DNA of 64,000 nucleotides from JARRPM01 sp963765545. GTDB lineage: Bacteria; Pseudomonadota; Gammaproteobacteria; Pseudomonadales; Halieaceae. Position numbers and translations under genes: made by a program. Within the stretch, counting starts at the first letter, position 1; every line of letters begins with the position of its first letter. The stretch is from assembly GCA_963765545.1 (NCBI GenBank), contig CAVXWW010000004.1, positions 1,240,001 to 1,304,000 of the forward strand, given 5' to 3'. The notes below the pieces were generated by a model. The model saw nothing but the letters and a program-made list of their open reading frames with translations, was not told where the DNA came from and searched no databases. Below, piece after piece: positions 26,666 through 35,513 of the stretch.

Positions 26666-27685
26666 TCACTTTATCCGCGTGAGTATCTTGCACTGGTCGG
26701 AAGGCGTACGCAGCGCCTCAAAAGCGCCGGGCATATCCTCCAGCGAAACCACCCCCGTCACCATGGGCGAGGCATCGATGCGGCCCTGCGCCAGCATGCT
26801 GATTACGGTTTCGTAGTCCCCCCGGTTGTAGGCGATCGCAAAGCGAATAGACAATTCCTTGATCAGCGCGGAAAACGGCAGGATAGTATCCGGCTGTTCA
26901 CAAACGCCTACCGGTACCAGCATCGCCCGCCGCGGCGCAATATCGATACACTGTTGCAACAATCCGGGAGCGCCTACACACTCGAACAGTACCTCCGGCG
27001 GCCCACCGGCGATATCGGCAAATTGCTCAGCCAGCGTCTCCCCGGGCTGCACCACCGCTGTCGCGCCCATGCCAAGAGCAAGCGCGCGGCGCTCCGGTGC
27101 AGGCTCGCTGACCACTACATCACGCGCGCCTATGAATCGCGCCCACATTGCCACCGCCAGGCCGATAGGCCCGGCACCGGTTACCAAAACCCGCTGCCCC
27201 GCCTTCAGATCGCCAGCGCGAACCGCATGCAGGGCCACTGCGAGCGGCTCTATCAAAGCGGCGTCCAGGGTGCTCAGCTCATCAGGCAGTTTCAGGGTAT
27301 TGCACTCAGAAGTAGCCACGTAATCGGCGAATCCTCCAGGGGCATCAATCCCGATACAGGACAGGGTGGCGCATTCAAAGGGCCGCCCGGTGACACAGGC
27401 AGAGCACTGTCCACAGCTGATGAAGGGCAGCGCGCAGGCGCGGTCACCCTTTTGCCAGTGCGACTGCAGGCCTTTGCCCAGCGCCAACGATCTCACCGAC
27501 GAATTCATGCCCCAGCACGGAATTACAGGGCAGCATGGCAGGGCCTTCACGGGTTGAATGCAGGTCGGTGCCACAGATGCCGCAGTACGCCACCTCCATC
27601 ACCAACTGACCGTGGCCCGGAGTCGGATCGTCCCTGCGCTCTATTCAAGCGGTAGGCCCGCTCCCTTGAATACTGCTGCTCTCAT
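26666..27685 (-). pseudogene. Zn-dependent alcohol dehydrogenase (butanediol dehydrogenase-like), two frameshifts
   Basis: A complete medium-chain dehydrogenase can be traced over 340 codons only by changing frame twice. From the ATG at 27685 the frame reads MRAAVFKGAGLPLE and meets TAG at 27641-27643. One missing base there restores ERRDDPTPGHGQL, the catalytic-zinc segment CGICGTDLH and GHEF. One extra base near 27481-27490 then leads into the intact rest: structural-zinc cysteines CGQCSAC and GTGAGPIGLAV-type NAD site (here VTGAGPIGLAV). The two changes compensate. Either the gene is broken or the assembly is wrong here. The intact form would oxidise secondary alcohols or diols. Confidence 0.75.
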
Positions 27686-27771
27686 TAATATGTCCTCGTT
27701 TGGCCGAACGGTCACCTATGACCGGACGGGCATGCGGCCCACCGGGATTTGCGCCCATCATACTCTAATAT

Positions 27772-27789
27772 AAACAGTCTTGATTGTTT
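27772..27789 (-). promoter_or_regulatory. Contracted TetR-type operator upstream of the alcohol dehydrogenase
   Basis: AAACAG-TCT-TGATTGTTT, 87 bases upstream of the dehydrogenase ATG. Both outer arms match operator D, but the centre is about 4 bases shorter, so the half-sites sit on a different helical face. No convincing 17-bp promoter pair was found next to it. It may be a weak or decayed operator. Confidence 0.45.
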
Positions 27790-27941
27790 CTTAACCGCAA
27801 GCACGGTGCATATATCTTCAAGGCAAGGTGAGTCCGAAAAGCCCAGGCTCTATCACGAAAAAGAAGCAGCGGACGCGGTGGTGCTCCTGACAGCGTTAGG
27901 AGGCGTGGTCGGGCACAGTGGCGCTGGACCGGTGGGGCAAT

Positions 27942-28775
27942 CTAGTTCCCGGCAGCGGCTTGCAGGATCTCAATCACCTTTTTATGCCCACGCTGCTCAG
28001 CCAGGCTTAAGGCAGTATCACCCTTCAGATCATGGGCCAGCGGATCGGCCCCTCGGGACAGTAGCAATGTAACCATCTCCGGTTGCCCTGATTCCGCGGC
28101 GGCCATCAAAGCCGAATGACCCAGCTGATTGGCGCCGTTCACGTTAGCGCCATGATCCAGCAGTAAAACAGCAACTGTGGAATCATCATTTTCTACGGCT
28201 ACCAGTAAAGGTGTCATCCTGTTTGCCTCTGATATGACATCAGGATCGGCGCCCCGCGCCATCAGTAGTCGCAACAGCCCGATATTACGTGTGCCTACCG
28301 CGTATAACAAAGGCGAGACGCCGTTGTTATCCGTTGTATTAACATACGCCCCGCCCTCCAACAACAGCTCGGCAACCTGGTTGCGGCCTCGCAACGCCGC
28401 CCAGTTAAGCGCGGTGAGACCGGCACTATCGGCGCTCTCCATATCGGCACCGGCATCAAGCAGCACCCGTACCGTTTCGAGATGGCCCGCCGCTGCCGCG
28501 ATAATCAATGCGCTGCGAGCATTTTTGTCAGTCGAAGTTGCGTTGGCATCAACCCCCAGTTCTAAAAGGGCCTTCACCTCGTCCAATCGGCCACTGGCGG
28601 CGGCCTGCAGCAAGGCACTGGCATTCGCTGGGCTGCTGCTGTCCGGCAGCGCTGGCGTACCACCCCAGGCATTATTGAGGTGCAAAAGCAGCACCGTGCA
28701 AAAGAACAATCGGCACAACCCATAGCCACAGCCAGTCGTATTTGCAGCGCTGCGCCCGCGGCCAGGTCTACTCAT
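27942..28775 (-). CDS. Exported ankyrin-repeat protein
   Basis: 277 aa from the ATG at 28775. A signal peptide or N-terminal membrane segment (CRLFFCTVLLLHLNNAWG) precedes six or so ankyrin repeats from about residue 60 to the end, each with GHLETVRVLLDAGAD-type helices and loops (VDANATS, DMESADSAG, YVNTTDNNG, DPDVISEAN, NVNGANQLG, DPLAHDLKG). Likely a periplasmic protein-binding module. The start overlaps the end of the upstream gene by 8 bases, so the two are probably coupled. Confidence 0.8.
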   Translation of the reverse strand: MSRPGRGRSAANTTGCGYGLCRLFFCTVLLLHLNNAWGGTPALPDSSSPANASALLQAAASGRLDEVKALLELGVDANATSTDKNARSALIIAAAAGHLETVRVLLDAGADMESADSAGLTALNWAALRGRNQVAELLLEGGAYVNTTDNNGVSPLLYAVGTRNIGLLRLLMARGADPDVISEANRMTPLLVAVENDDSTVAVLLLDHGANVNGANQLGHSALMAAAESGQPEMVTLLLSRGADPLAHDLKGDTALSLAEQRGHKKVIEILQAAAGN

Positions 28776-29145
28776 CTGCGGCACGCGGTGGGCTACCATA
28801 GTGACGGTGGTGCGGTGCCTCATCCACTCCCTGGCCACGGTGACCCGGATAACCAACCCCCATACCTGCACCGGTGCGGCCCTTGCCCCCAGGGCGGTTT
28901 ACGTTTGCCGCAGGGGCCACTCCGCCGTTCACGCGCGTCGCAGCATTGACCTCAACTTCTGGAACGGTGGCGTCATTAGGATCCAGGCCCATAACGGACG
29001 CATCAGCGTCTTGTCCGGGACTATCGACGGGGGAGGAACCGGATACCAGGTCCTGGGGGACAACGGCCTCGGTGAAAGCCAATGACAACGGTAAAGCTGC
29101 TATAAGCGCCAGCGAGTAAATACCTCGTGATAAATTTACTGACAT
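28768..29145 (-). CDS. Small secreted protein, Gly/Pro/His-rich C terminus
   Basis: 125 aa. Sec signal peptide (SLALIAALPLSLAFTEA) followed by an acidic linker and a low-complexity tail (NRPGGKGRTGAGMGVGYPG, then HHRHYGSPPR). No family recognised. Its 3' end overlaps the start of the ankyrin gene, marking a two-gene operon. The His-rich end might bind metal, but this is speculation. Confidence 0.6.
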   Translation of the reverse strand: MSVNLSRGIYSLALIAALPLSLAFTEAVVPQDLVSGSSPVDSPGQDADASVMGLDPNDATVPEVEVNAATRVNGGVAPAANVNRPGGKGRTGAGMGVGYPGHRGQGVDEAPHHRHYGSPPRAADE

Positions 29146-29203
29146 TCACTCAGCCCGTTAAAATAGAAACCATCAGACATACCTATTTGCCTAAGTCTAT
29201 CGA

Positions 29204-29236
29204 CAAAAAAAGGGAGTAAGCAAGCTGCTTACTCCC
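29204..29236 (-). terminator. Rho-independent terminator of the S74-domain gene
   Basis: Perfect 11-bp stem GGGAGTAAGCA / TGCTTACTCCC with an AGC loop (29212-29236), followed on the minus strand by seven T (complement of 29205-29211). It lies 48 bases after the stop at 29284. Confidence 0.9.
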
Positions 29237-29283
29237 TGTGCTTTCATCTACATTGATACCGATTCAACAACCGGCAGGTGACC

Positions 29284-30518
29284 TCAGTTAAGCGAACCCA
29301 TCCGGGGTTGGGATGATTGCTGACGCATAAGCTCTGTCAGCGCGAGTTCCATCTGCATCATACGCTCTTCCTGCTCCTGAAGTTGTGAATGAAGCTCTGT
29401 TATGCGGGCGTCCTTCTGGGCCGAGAGCCTGGTAAGCGCTGCCATCTCCGAATCTTTTTCCTGCTTTAACCCCTGGATGGCCGCCAGTGCAACACCACCC
29501 GCATCAACCGTGGTGATACCCTTGTCAGTGCCGCCAAGACCAAAACTGGCATAGAAGTCCTCAGACATCGGCCCCATGTGACGCACACCCTCTTCCCGGT
29601 TGTAGCTCCAATGATTGATAGGAAGAGCGACCACCTTGTCCAGCACTGAACGCTGGTCAACGGGTTTAACATCATGCTTGATCGTGCGCGAAGAAGACTG
29701 CAGATAAGCACCCGCTATCTCGAGATTGCCATTGGGATAGAAACGGAACTCTCGCGTGCCCGTGCCTGCAAGCGTCACATCAAAGGTTCCAAACTGATTT
29801 TGGAATACCCAGTTGTTACCGGTGGAATTATCCGTCATGTCGAATCGGGTACCTCCATCATTAACGACGTTAAGCATTATCTGGGTGCCGGTAGCTGCGC
29901 CGGTATTCTCCACCAGTAGCTTGGCAGCTGTCTCACTGGCCAGATGCAACTTCGCAGCCGGCGTATTGGTACCCACACCGACCAAACCGCCGGGGGCAAC
30001 CCACAGTGAATTACTGTCGGAACCCGCGTCGATACCAAACGGCACGGACACTGCGTCATTGTCGCCAAAGCCGATATAGTCGCCGCTGTTGACCAGGGCA
30101 AAATTGGCGGTTGGCGTGGGCAGAAAAATACTGGAATCGCCGAGGTCGTTAAGGCCTACGGTCAATCTTGAACCCGCCGTGTCGCCAGGAGTGGAGGTGC
30201 CCACCCCAACCTTCCCGGAGGCATCGATGAACAGAGAGTCGTCAGGTGCGCCTACCAGAATCGTAAACGGGTGAGTGACTGAGATCCCAATCATAAACAC
30301 TGAACTCACCACCTCCTTGTTCATTATAAAAGATGCTCCAGCAACCCACCGGCAAGAGCCCGTTATCGCATACCGATACATCCGCTGTCTGGTCATTGCC
30401 AGTGGAGTTAACCAGTACATACATACCTCATACTCACGAATTGGGCCAGTGCCGATTGAGATCCGATCAAGGATACTGCCCAGACACTGGCAGCGAGCGT
30501 TTTAAGTGCAATTTTCAT
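29284..30518 (-). pseudogene. Secreted S74-peptidase/tail-fibre-chaperone protein, two 4-bp duplications
   Basis: The ATG at 30518 (AGGA upstream) opens a signal peptide (MKIALKTLAASVW... SALAQF). The frame breaks at 30416-30426, where TACA is tandemly duplicated, continues in a second frame (YVLVNSTGNDQTADVSVCDN), and breaks again at 30271-30278, where GTGA is duplicated. The rest is intact: repeated GVGTSTP/GVGTNTP modules, a C-terminal S74-type domain (SSRTIKHDVKPVD... HMGPMSEDFYASFG) and a coiled-coil end. Removing one copy of each duplication gives one continuous protein of about 408 aa. The domain is the self-cleaving chaperone of phage tail spikes, also found in bacterial surface proteins. 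Confidence 0.75.
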
Positions 30519-30547
30519 ACATATATTCCTGTTAGCTGTGCGGCTGA

Positions 30548-30952
30548 CTAGTTAAAAGTCATTACCCCATAATTGATGGTGAAGCTCCCGCTCTCGACAT
30601 GGGCCGGCTGTTTTCCACCCCCGGCTTCCACAAACACGGCACTCTCAGGCCCCGCATCTGCGGCGACAGGCACATCCTGAACTGCCACAAACTCATAGCG
30701 ATAATGTCCGTCAGGCAAGCCCTCGCGGAGAGCAAAGTCCCTCACGCTTTGGGGTTGCTGACCATTCTCATAATCGTACTTTTTCCAGTATCCCTCTCCG
30801 GATACTGTCAACGAGACCGCCGCACCATACACTGGCGAAATTATGCCGGTGGAGGGCACTCTCTCTGGCCGTTCCCGGCGTTCCGCCAGGGCCACACTTG
30901 AGACGACGCTGCACAATGCTACGCAGCAGATTAAGCGTGTCGCATGTTTCAT
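30548..30952 (-). CDS. Small secreted protein, probable partner of the S74-domain protein
   Basis: 134 aa with a signal peptide (LICCVALCSVVSSVALA). The mature part has an Ig-like flavour (ISPVYGAAVSLTVSGEGYW, DGHYRYEFVAVQDV) and ends in VESGSFTINYGVMTFN. It starts a transcript toward the S74 gene with only 30 bases between them, so the two are likely expressed together. No family name can be given. Confidence 0.6.
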   Translation of the reverse strand: MKHATRLICCVALCSVVSSVALAERRERPERVPSTGIISPVYGAAVSLTVSGEGYWKKYDYENGQQPQSVRDFALREGLPDGHYRYEFVAVQDVPVAADAGPESAVFVEAGGGKQPAHVESGSFTINYGVMTFN

Positions 30953-31031
30953 TCGCTTTTACTCCTTATATCACTCATTAAATGTAACAACTGTCTTTTC
31001 CGCGCATCAATGCCAGTACAGCTCAAGGCCA

Positions 31032-33125
31032 CTAGCGACGCACGTTCGTGACCGCTGTTGCCGTATCATTGGAAGGATCAGTATCGCCTGGAGCGCTTAC
31101 CGTCGAGGTCCAGTCAATTCTCGAGGAACGATCATTCGGCGGGACAAAGTCGAAGGCTGAGTCGACCGAGTCACCGTTTGCCAGCGCGCCAACCGTATCC
31201 TCAAATGGCCCGATCTGTGTGCCGCGATTGGTTACGCCCGTCACGGTAACAACGGCATCCTCGGCCAGGTCATCCGGCCCGAGGTTAGCGGTCGTGGCCG
31301 TAATACTGTTAAGCACACCCACCCTTGCAGTGGGCGGGGCGGTGAGCGCCACGGCCAGGTCATAGCCCGCCGGAGGCTCTCCCGGTATACTCGAGAACCA
31401 ACTTGGCGTTGTAGACCGCCGTCGACTTGCGGTCGCCCTTGATATAAACCGCCAGGTCGAAGTCCTCGCTTATGGGCAGGCCATTGCTGGATACGCCATC
31501 GGTCACGGTAATGAACTCGTTCTGGGTGAAGTCAACCCAACCCTTGCTGGTAGACAGCGGCGAAGGACCATTTGTCGCTTCGTCCCAATCGAGCAGGTTG
31601 ATGATCGTGGTCGCAGGCTCCCCCACTTCATACTTGATGTTGTCACTCTTGAACGGCGGTGCGCTGCACTCGATCAGCGGAATTTCCAGACCGGGCAGAT
31701 CCTGTCCAAACTTATTGGGCTTCAGTCTCCAGCGCGGTCCCGAAACAAGTTCCAGCCCGTCAACGGCCATGGCGATTTCAGACAGTGGCGTTGGGGAACC
31801 GACAAAGTCGTAAACACCAGCGCTGGCCTCGTCACTATTGACATAAGACCACTCGAAGGGATCGCGGTTGATCGTGGTGTAATAGGCATTGGTAAAGGCC
31901 TTTGTCAGGTCCGCAGAGAACGCATAGGGATCATCGGCGGGTGCATCACCAGGCGTTGCAGACGCCTGCAATGCAAACGGCATATTGCGCAACACGGTTC
32001 CTGCGCCAATTTCCGTCGCCGGGGTTTCGCCTTCGATAAAGTCGCCGTCTCCCTCGTAGCAGGGAAGCATCGATTTCCATACTTCATCGGGCCCCCCGGC
32101 GTTCCCTCTATACGGTATGAGGGTTTGCGGCCTGTAGCGGCCTCGTTTTCCAGGTCCTCGGGGCGAAGCTGGTCATTGGGGTTGTTGGTAATCCAGTGAT
32201 TGACCACCAACTGTGCCTTGGTCACGATGTAGTCGGCACCGGGCTCCTTCCACTCGGCCGGTAACTCCAGCCGCGCATACATGCGTATGTCATTGGGCCG
32301 TTTGTGCAGGCCACCCCAGCCATACAAGGGCTTGCCATCGTCCTTGAGCTGAACCGAATAGTCCCCTCCAAGAGCGATATTATTCAGCATATCGGTCTTG
32401 TCATTGGGGAACATCTGGCAGCCTTCCGGATCATTCGGGCCGTCACAAGGCGTCGAATCTACGAGTCTGTCGCCAGGTAGTCCATTTTCAAGGATGAGTA
32501 CGTTGTCATCCAGTGGTGCGTTTGCACAGTTGTACTCCAGGCTGCCGTCCGGCGTTGAGAGAATAGCTTGTCGTCCGGACTCGGGATCGGCAAAGCTGTA
32601 CGGAATAGTCTCATAGCAAGACAAAACGTGCTCCATCACGGTGTAGTGCTCTGTCTCGCACTTTACCGATGTGCCGCCCAGGCCCTGACACCAGGTACCC
32701 AACGGTGGTTTCACCTTGTATTTGAGGGTTGCCGCGTTGGAGACCTGGATGCCGACAACTTCGCCCCCATCGACAATATTACCCACAAAGCCTTCGCGGT
32801 AATCGCCATCCCGGGACTTGCCCTGGGCACCCAGGAAATCGACGATGTAATAGCCGAACTCGCTATCTACCGGGTATAAGGTAACACCGGACTTATCCAG
32901 GAAAGGCTGATTGTCTGCCGGGCACGCGACCGGACCCAGGTCACAGATGATCGTATTATCCTGTGTGGCGCCTTCCGGCCCGAAGGTAGCGCCGTTAAAC
33001 CCACCCAGCACGTCGTTTATGGAAAAAACGTGCACAGGTGACTCATAAGCCGAAGCGCCGCCGTGAAACATAACGGCAGATACCGCAGCAGCAAGCGGTG
33101 TGTGGAAAAAGACTTTTCTTAACAT
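31032..33125 (-). pseudogene. Large secreted repeat-type protein, two single-base frameshifts
   Basis: Three frames join into one protein of about 697 aa. The first (from 33125) has a signal peptide ending at GGASAYES and a Cys-rich body (CDLGPVACPADN, CQMFP). The frame is lost at the G/C run 32089-32098 (one base missing) and resumes as DEVWKSMLPCYEGDGDF. It is lost again near 31377-31383 (one base extra) and resumes as EPPAGYDLAVALTAPPTARVG. The last 110 residues form a CARDB/DUF11-like adhesion module (TTANLGPDDLAEDAVVTVTG). The shifts cancel. Function unknown, likely a cell-surface or secreted protein. Confidence 0.65.
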
Positions 33126-33319
33126 TCAGGTACTCCCCATATTATTGTGCAAAAAATCACCAACAAGACACTGTTCGTATAGTTGATGGTCCCCGTTTAA
33201 AAACCTTAACAACCAAGGCCCGCAATAAACTTGAGCCGGATCAAGTAAAGAAAAAATCATCGAAAGAAACTGGTATAAATGTGCGTCGGTTCACATAGCT
33301 AAACACGCACAATCGCCAC

Positions 33320-34345
33320 TCAGAAATTCATTTTTGCTGCGAACAGTTCCCATCGCACCTCTGTTTCGAGAGTGCCGGTCCGGGCATAGCCGCGGCGAAC
33401 CTCTACTTCTTTTACCGCCCCCTTTGCAGGCGATATCCACGTATCCCTGTCAATAATAATTCTCGAGCCGCTTTTGTTGTCGACGTAGGTATACAGGTAC
33501 TCGTATGAGTCCTGCTGGGTGAGCGGATATACGCGGTATTCCGCCAGAGGCACCACCGCAATCTCCGGTTCGGACACGTTGATGGAGCGGATACCCTCCG
33601 TAATCGGCCCCGACAACGAACCTCCATACATGGTGTAATAATTAATTACAGTGCCGTAAAACGCTACCAGTGGCACCGGAATCGACAACAACCCTTTTTC
33701 AGACGCTGCACCTGTAACGTAATCATTCCCATAATCGTCGGTAAGCTCGAACAGCGACCCGTTGTCTTCCTGCCACACATGCTGCTCTACTACCTGTTTT
33801 TCACCCGTGTCCGCAAAGGTAGTCGTGGTGCGCAATTTCAATACAGTTTTATCCAGATAAACGCGCGTGCCTGGCAGGTACTCCTGGCGAACCGTCACTT
33901 TACTGCTGCGGGGTTGTTCCGACCGACTCCATGCACTGTAGGTGCCGCTATACACAACGACATCACCCGCCTGGTAAGTGCGGATATGGTCCAACGGGAT
34001 AAAATCCGCCTCCAGGTAGGCGACAGCATCTGAAGCCAGCATGGACATCAGATTGTCGTAACTGGCAAACCAGGATGTGTCGATTGTGCAAGGTAACAGA
34101 CTGCCCCCGCACAAGCGTGCGTATCCGGTTTTCCACCCGATGAACTGGTACCCGGCAGACGGCGTCGCGACAAAGGTTTCATTGAAATTTGTGTCAGCCA
34201 CCTGAACCGCACAGTCAGAGTTTTCCGAGCAGCTATAGCCTCCGGATCTGGTGATCACCTCGCCCCCGCCTGGTACCGTGATTTCAATCCGGCATGCACT
34301 TAACAAGATCAGAAGTACGGTTACAGCAAATATCCTGCCTGGCAT
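33320..34345 (-). CDS. Lipoprotein of unknown function
   Basis: 341 aa from the ATG at 34345 (GAGG upstream); the longer frame to 34582 is antisense to the neighbouring small gene and lacks codon sense. Lipobox LLSAC (Cys17). An N-terminal bacterial-repeat-like module (GGYSCSENSDCAVQV, FVATPSAGYQFIGWKTG) precedes a beta-rich domain with many Tyr/Thr. It ends in LFAAKMNF. Probably outer-membrane anchored. Confidence 0.65.
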   Translation of the reverse strand: MPGRIFAVTVLLILLSACRIEITVPGGGEVITRSGGYSCSENSDCAVQVADTNFNETFVATPSAGYQFIGWKTGYARLCGGSLLPCTIDTSWFASYDNLMSMLASDAVAYLEADFIPLDHIRTYQAGDVVVYSGTYSAWSRSEQPRSSKVTVRQEYLPGTRVYLDKTVLKLRTTTTFADTGEKQVVEQHVWQEDNGSLFELTDDYGNDYVTGAASEKGLLSIPVPLVAFYGTVINYYTMYGGSLSGPITEGIRSINVSEPEIAVVPLAEYRVYPLTQQDSYEYLYTYVDNKSGSRIIIDRDTWISPAKGAVKEVEVRRGYARTGTLETEVRWELFAAKMNF

Positions 34346-34391
34346 AGCATCCTCTTTTATCCCGGGGTTTTTCACAACTTCCGTCCCGCAG

Positions 34392-34736
34392 CTAGTGCCC
34401 GGACTTCTGCGGCTTGTTCTTGCTTCCGGAAGGCCCGGGCTTGCTACTATCTCGGTTTCCCTGGCCGTGACCCCCCGCCTTGTGCTGGTTCTTCTGCCCG
34501 GCAGAGCCGACAGCGGCACCGGAACCGGTCCGCGCCTCCACTGTCTGGCGATACTGCTGGGTAATCTGATTACGCTGTGCATCGTTTTCTGCCTGGCCCA
34601 TGCGGTTGTGGTACTCCTGACGCTCGGTCGCAGTAAGTTGCTTTTCCAGAGCCGGGTCTATGCCCTGTTCCTGGGAAACTGCGGGCACCGAAACCGCCAG
34701 TAATAGAACCGCCAGGGCAAGAGAATTCGATTTCAT
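34392..34736 (-). CDS. Small periplasmic low-complexity protein
   Basis: 114 aa. Signal peptide (SLALAVLLLAVSVPAVS), a charged helical middle (LEKQLTATERQEYHNRM, DAQRNQITQQYRQTVEAR) and a Gly/Lys/Ser-rich tail (GGHGQGNRDSSKPGPSGS). No family recognised. It lies 46 bases upstream of the lipoprotein gene in the same direction, so the two may be an operon. Confidence 0.6.
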   Translation of the reverse strand: MKSNSLALAVLLLAVSVPAVSQEQGIDPALEKQLTATERQEYHNRMGQAENDAQRNQITQQYRQTVEARTGSGAAVGSAGQKNQHKAGGHGQGNRDSSKPGPSGSKNKPQKSGH

Positions 34737-35138
34737 AAGTTATTTCCTTAATTTCTAAGCATATACTGTAAAGGAATATTAACCCACAAATTTATCAGTG
34801 GTATTGATCTGGCTCAACCAATTCGGGTAAGGAACAGCAGGCCAACAGGGAAGAACTTCTAACACGCCGCGGCCAGACAGGTAATCGCGTTCACCGTTTT
34901 TGAGCGGGCTTTCAGGGAATTCGCTCTGCTTGTCGCGATCAGGGCTGGCGCGCCCTTTGCAGGGCTTCAGCAGAGCAACACGAGGGCGTGCGAGATACGA
35001 CTGACACAATAGGGCTGTGTCAGCTTTAAGGGGCTTGATCAAGGATTCTTAGATGAGGATGGAAGCCGCACGGAGCCGGCGGCAGTTCCTATGTACCGAG
35101 GGTGTAACCCATGTGTCGAGTATGCACCGGGTTTGATA
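34737..35138. other. Intergenic stretch with a long inverted repeat
   Basis: 402 bases between the small secreted-protein gene and tRNA-Asp. A minus-strand frame through it lacks a ribosome site and protein-like composition. GCTCTGCT (34923-34930) and AGCAGAGC (34969-34976) form an inverted repeat around a 38-base centre holding smaller GGGC/GCCC pairings. It may be a processing or termination structure of the tRNA transcript, but no T-run follows. Confidence 0.45.
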
Positions 35139-35215
35139 TGGCGGACCGGACGGGACTCGAACCCGCGACCTCCGGCGTGACAGGCCGGCATTCTAACCAA
35201 CTGAACTACCGGTCC
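35139..35215 (-). tRNA. tRNA-Asp (anticodon GTC)
   Basis: 77 nt including encoded CCA. Acceptor GGACCGG pairs with CCGGTCC, followed by discriminator G. The anticodon loop is CTGTCAC with GTC, and the T-arm carries GGTTCGAGTCC. Second gene of a Val-Asp tRNA transcript. Confidence 0.97.
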
Positions 35216-35243
35216 ACGGCAGTAGAAAAATCTCGGTGAAAAG

Positions 35244-35319
35244 TGGTGGGTGATGACGGGATCGAACCGCCGACCCTCTGCTTGTAAGGCAGATGCTCTC
35301 CCAGCTGAGCTAATCACCC
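35244..35319 (-). tRNA. tRNA-Val (anticodon TAC)
   Basis: 76 nt including encoded CCA. Acceptor GGGTGAT pairs with ATCACCC, followed by discriminator A. The anticodon loop is CTTACAA with TAC, and the T-arm has GGTTCGATCCC. Transcribed first, 28 bases ahead of tRNA-Asp. Confidence 0.97.
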
Positions 35320-35336
35320 CCTGACCGAGAACGCGC

Positions 35337-35364
35337 ATTATAGAGATTCTCCGTTAGCTGTCAA
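35337..35364 (-). promoter_or_regulatory. Promoter of the tRNA-Val/tRNA-Asp transcript
   Basis: Consensus -35 TTGACA (complement of 35359-35364), 16 bases, consensus -10 TATAAT (complement of 35337-35342), then a GC-rich GCGCG discriminator as in stringently controlled stable-RNA promoters. It lies 17 bases before the tRNA-Val 5' end. Confidence 0.9.
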
Positions 35365-35513
35365 ATACTGCTAACGCAAAACAGAAAAAAATCCTTCTTT
35401 GTTAAAGCCCTTGATTTTAGTAGTAAAATCTTTTCACCAGCGGGTGGGCCGATGCAGGCCCCGGGCGGCGAATCGGCCCCCTCCCCAGAACGACTTAGAG
35501 CGAGTGCAAAGAC

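Noticed and set aside
34346..34582. N-terminal extension of the lipoprotein gene
   Set aside because: Arg/Ser-rich shadow of the small periplasmic gene on the same DNA; a lipobox signal peptide starts at 34345.
34779..35042. 87-codon minus-strand frame beginning MIKPLKADTALL
   Set aside because: No ribosome site, low-complexity mix of residues, and it coincides with an inverted repeat downstream of the tRNAs.
35039..35338. 99-codon minus-strand frame
   Set aside because: It runs straight through tRNA-Val and tRNA-Asp.
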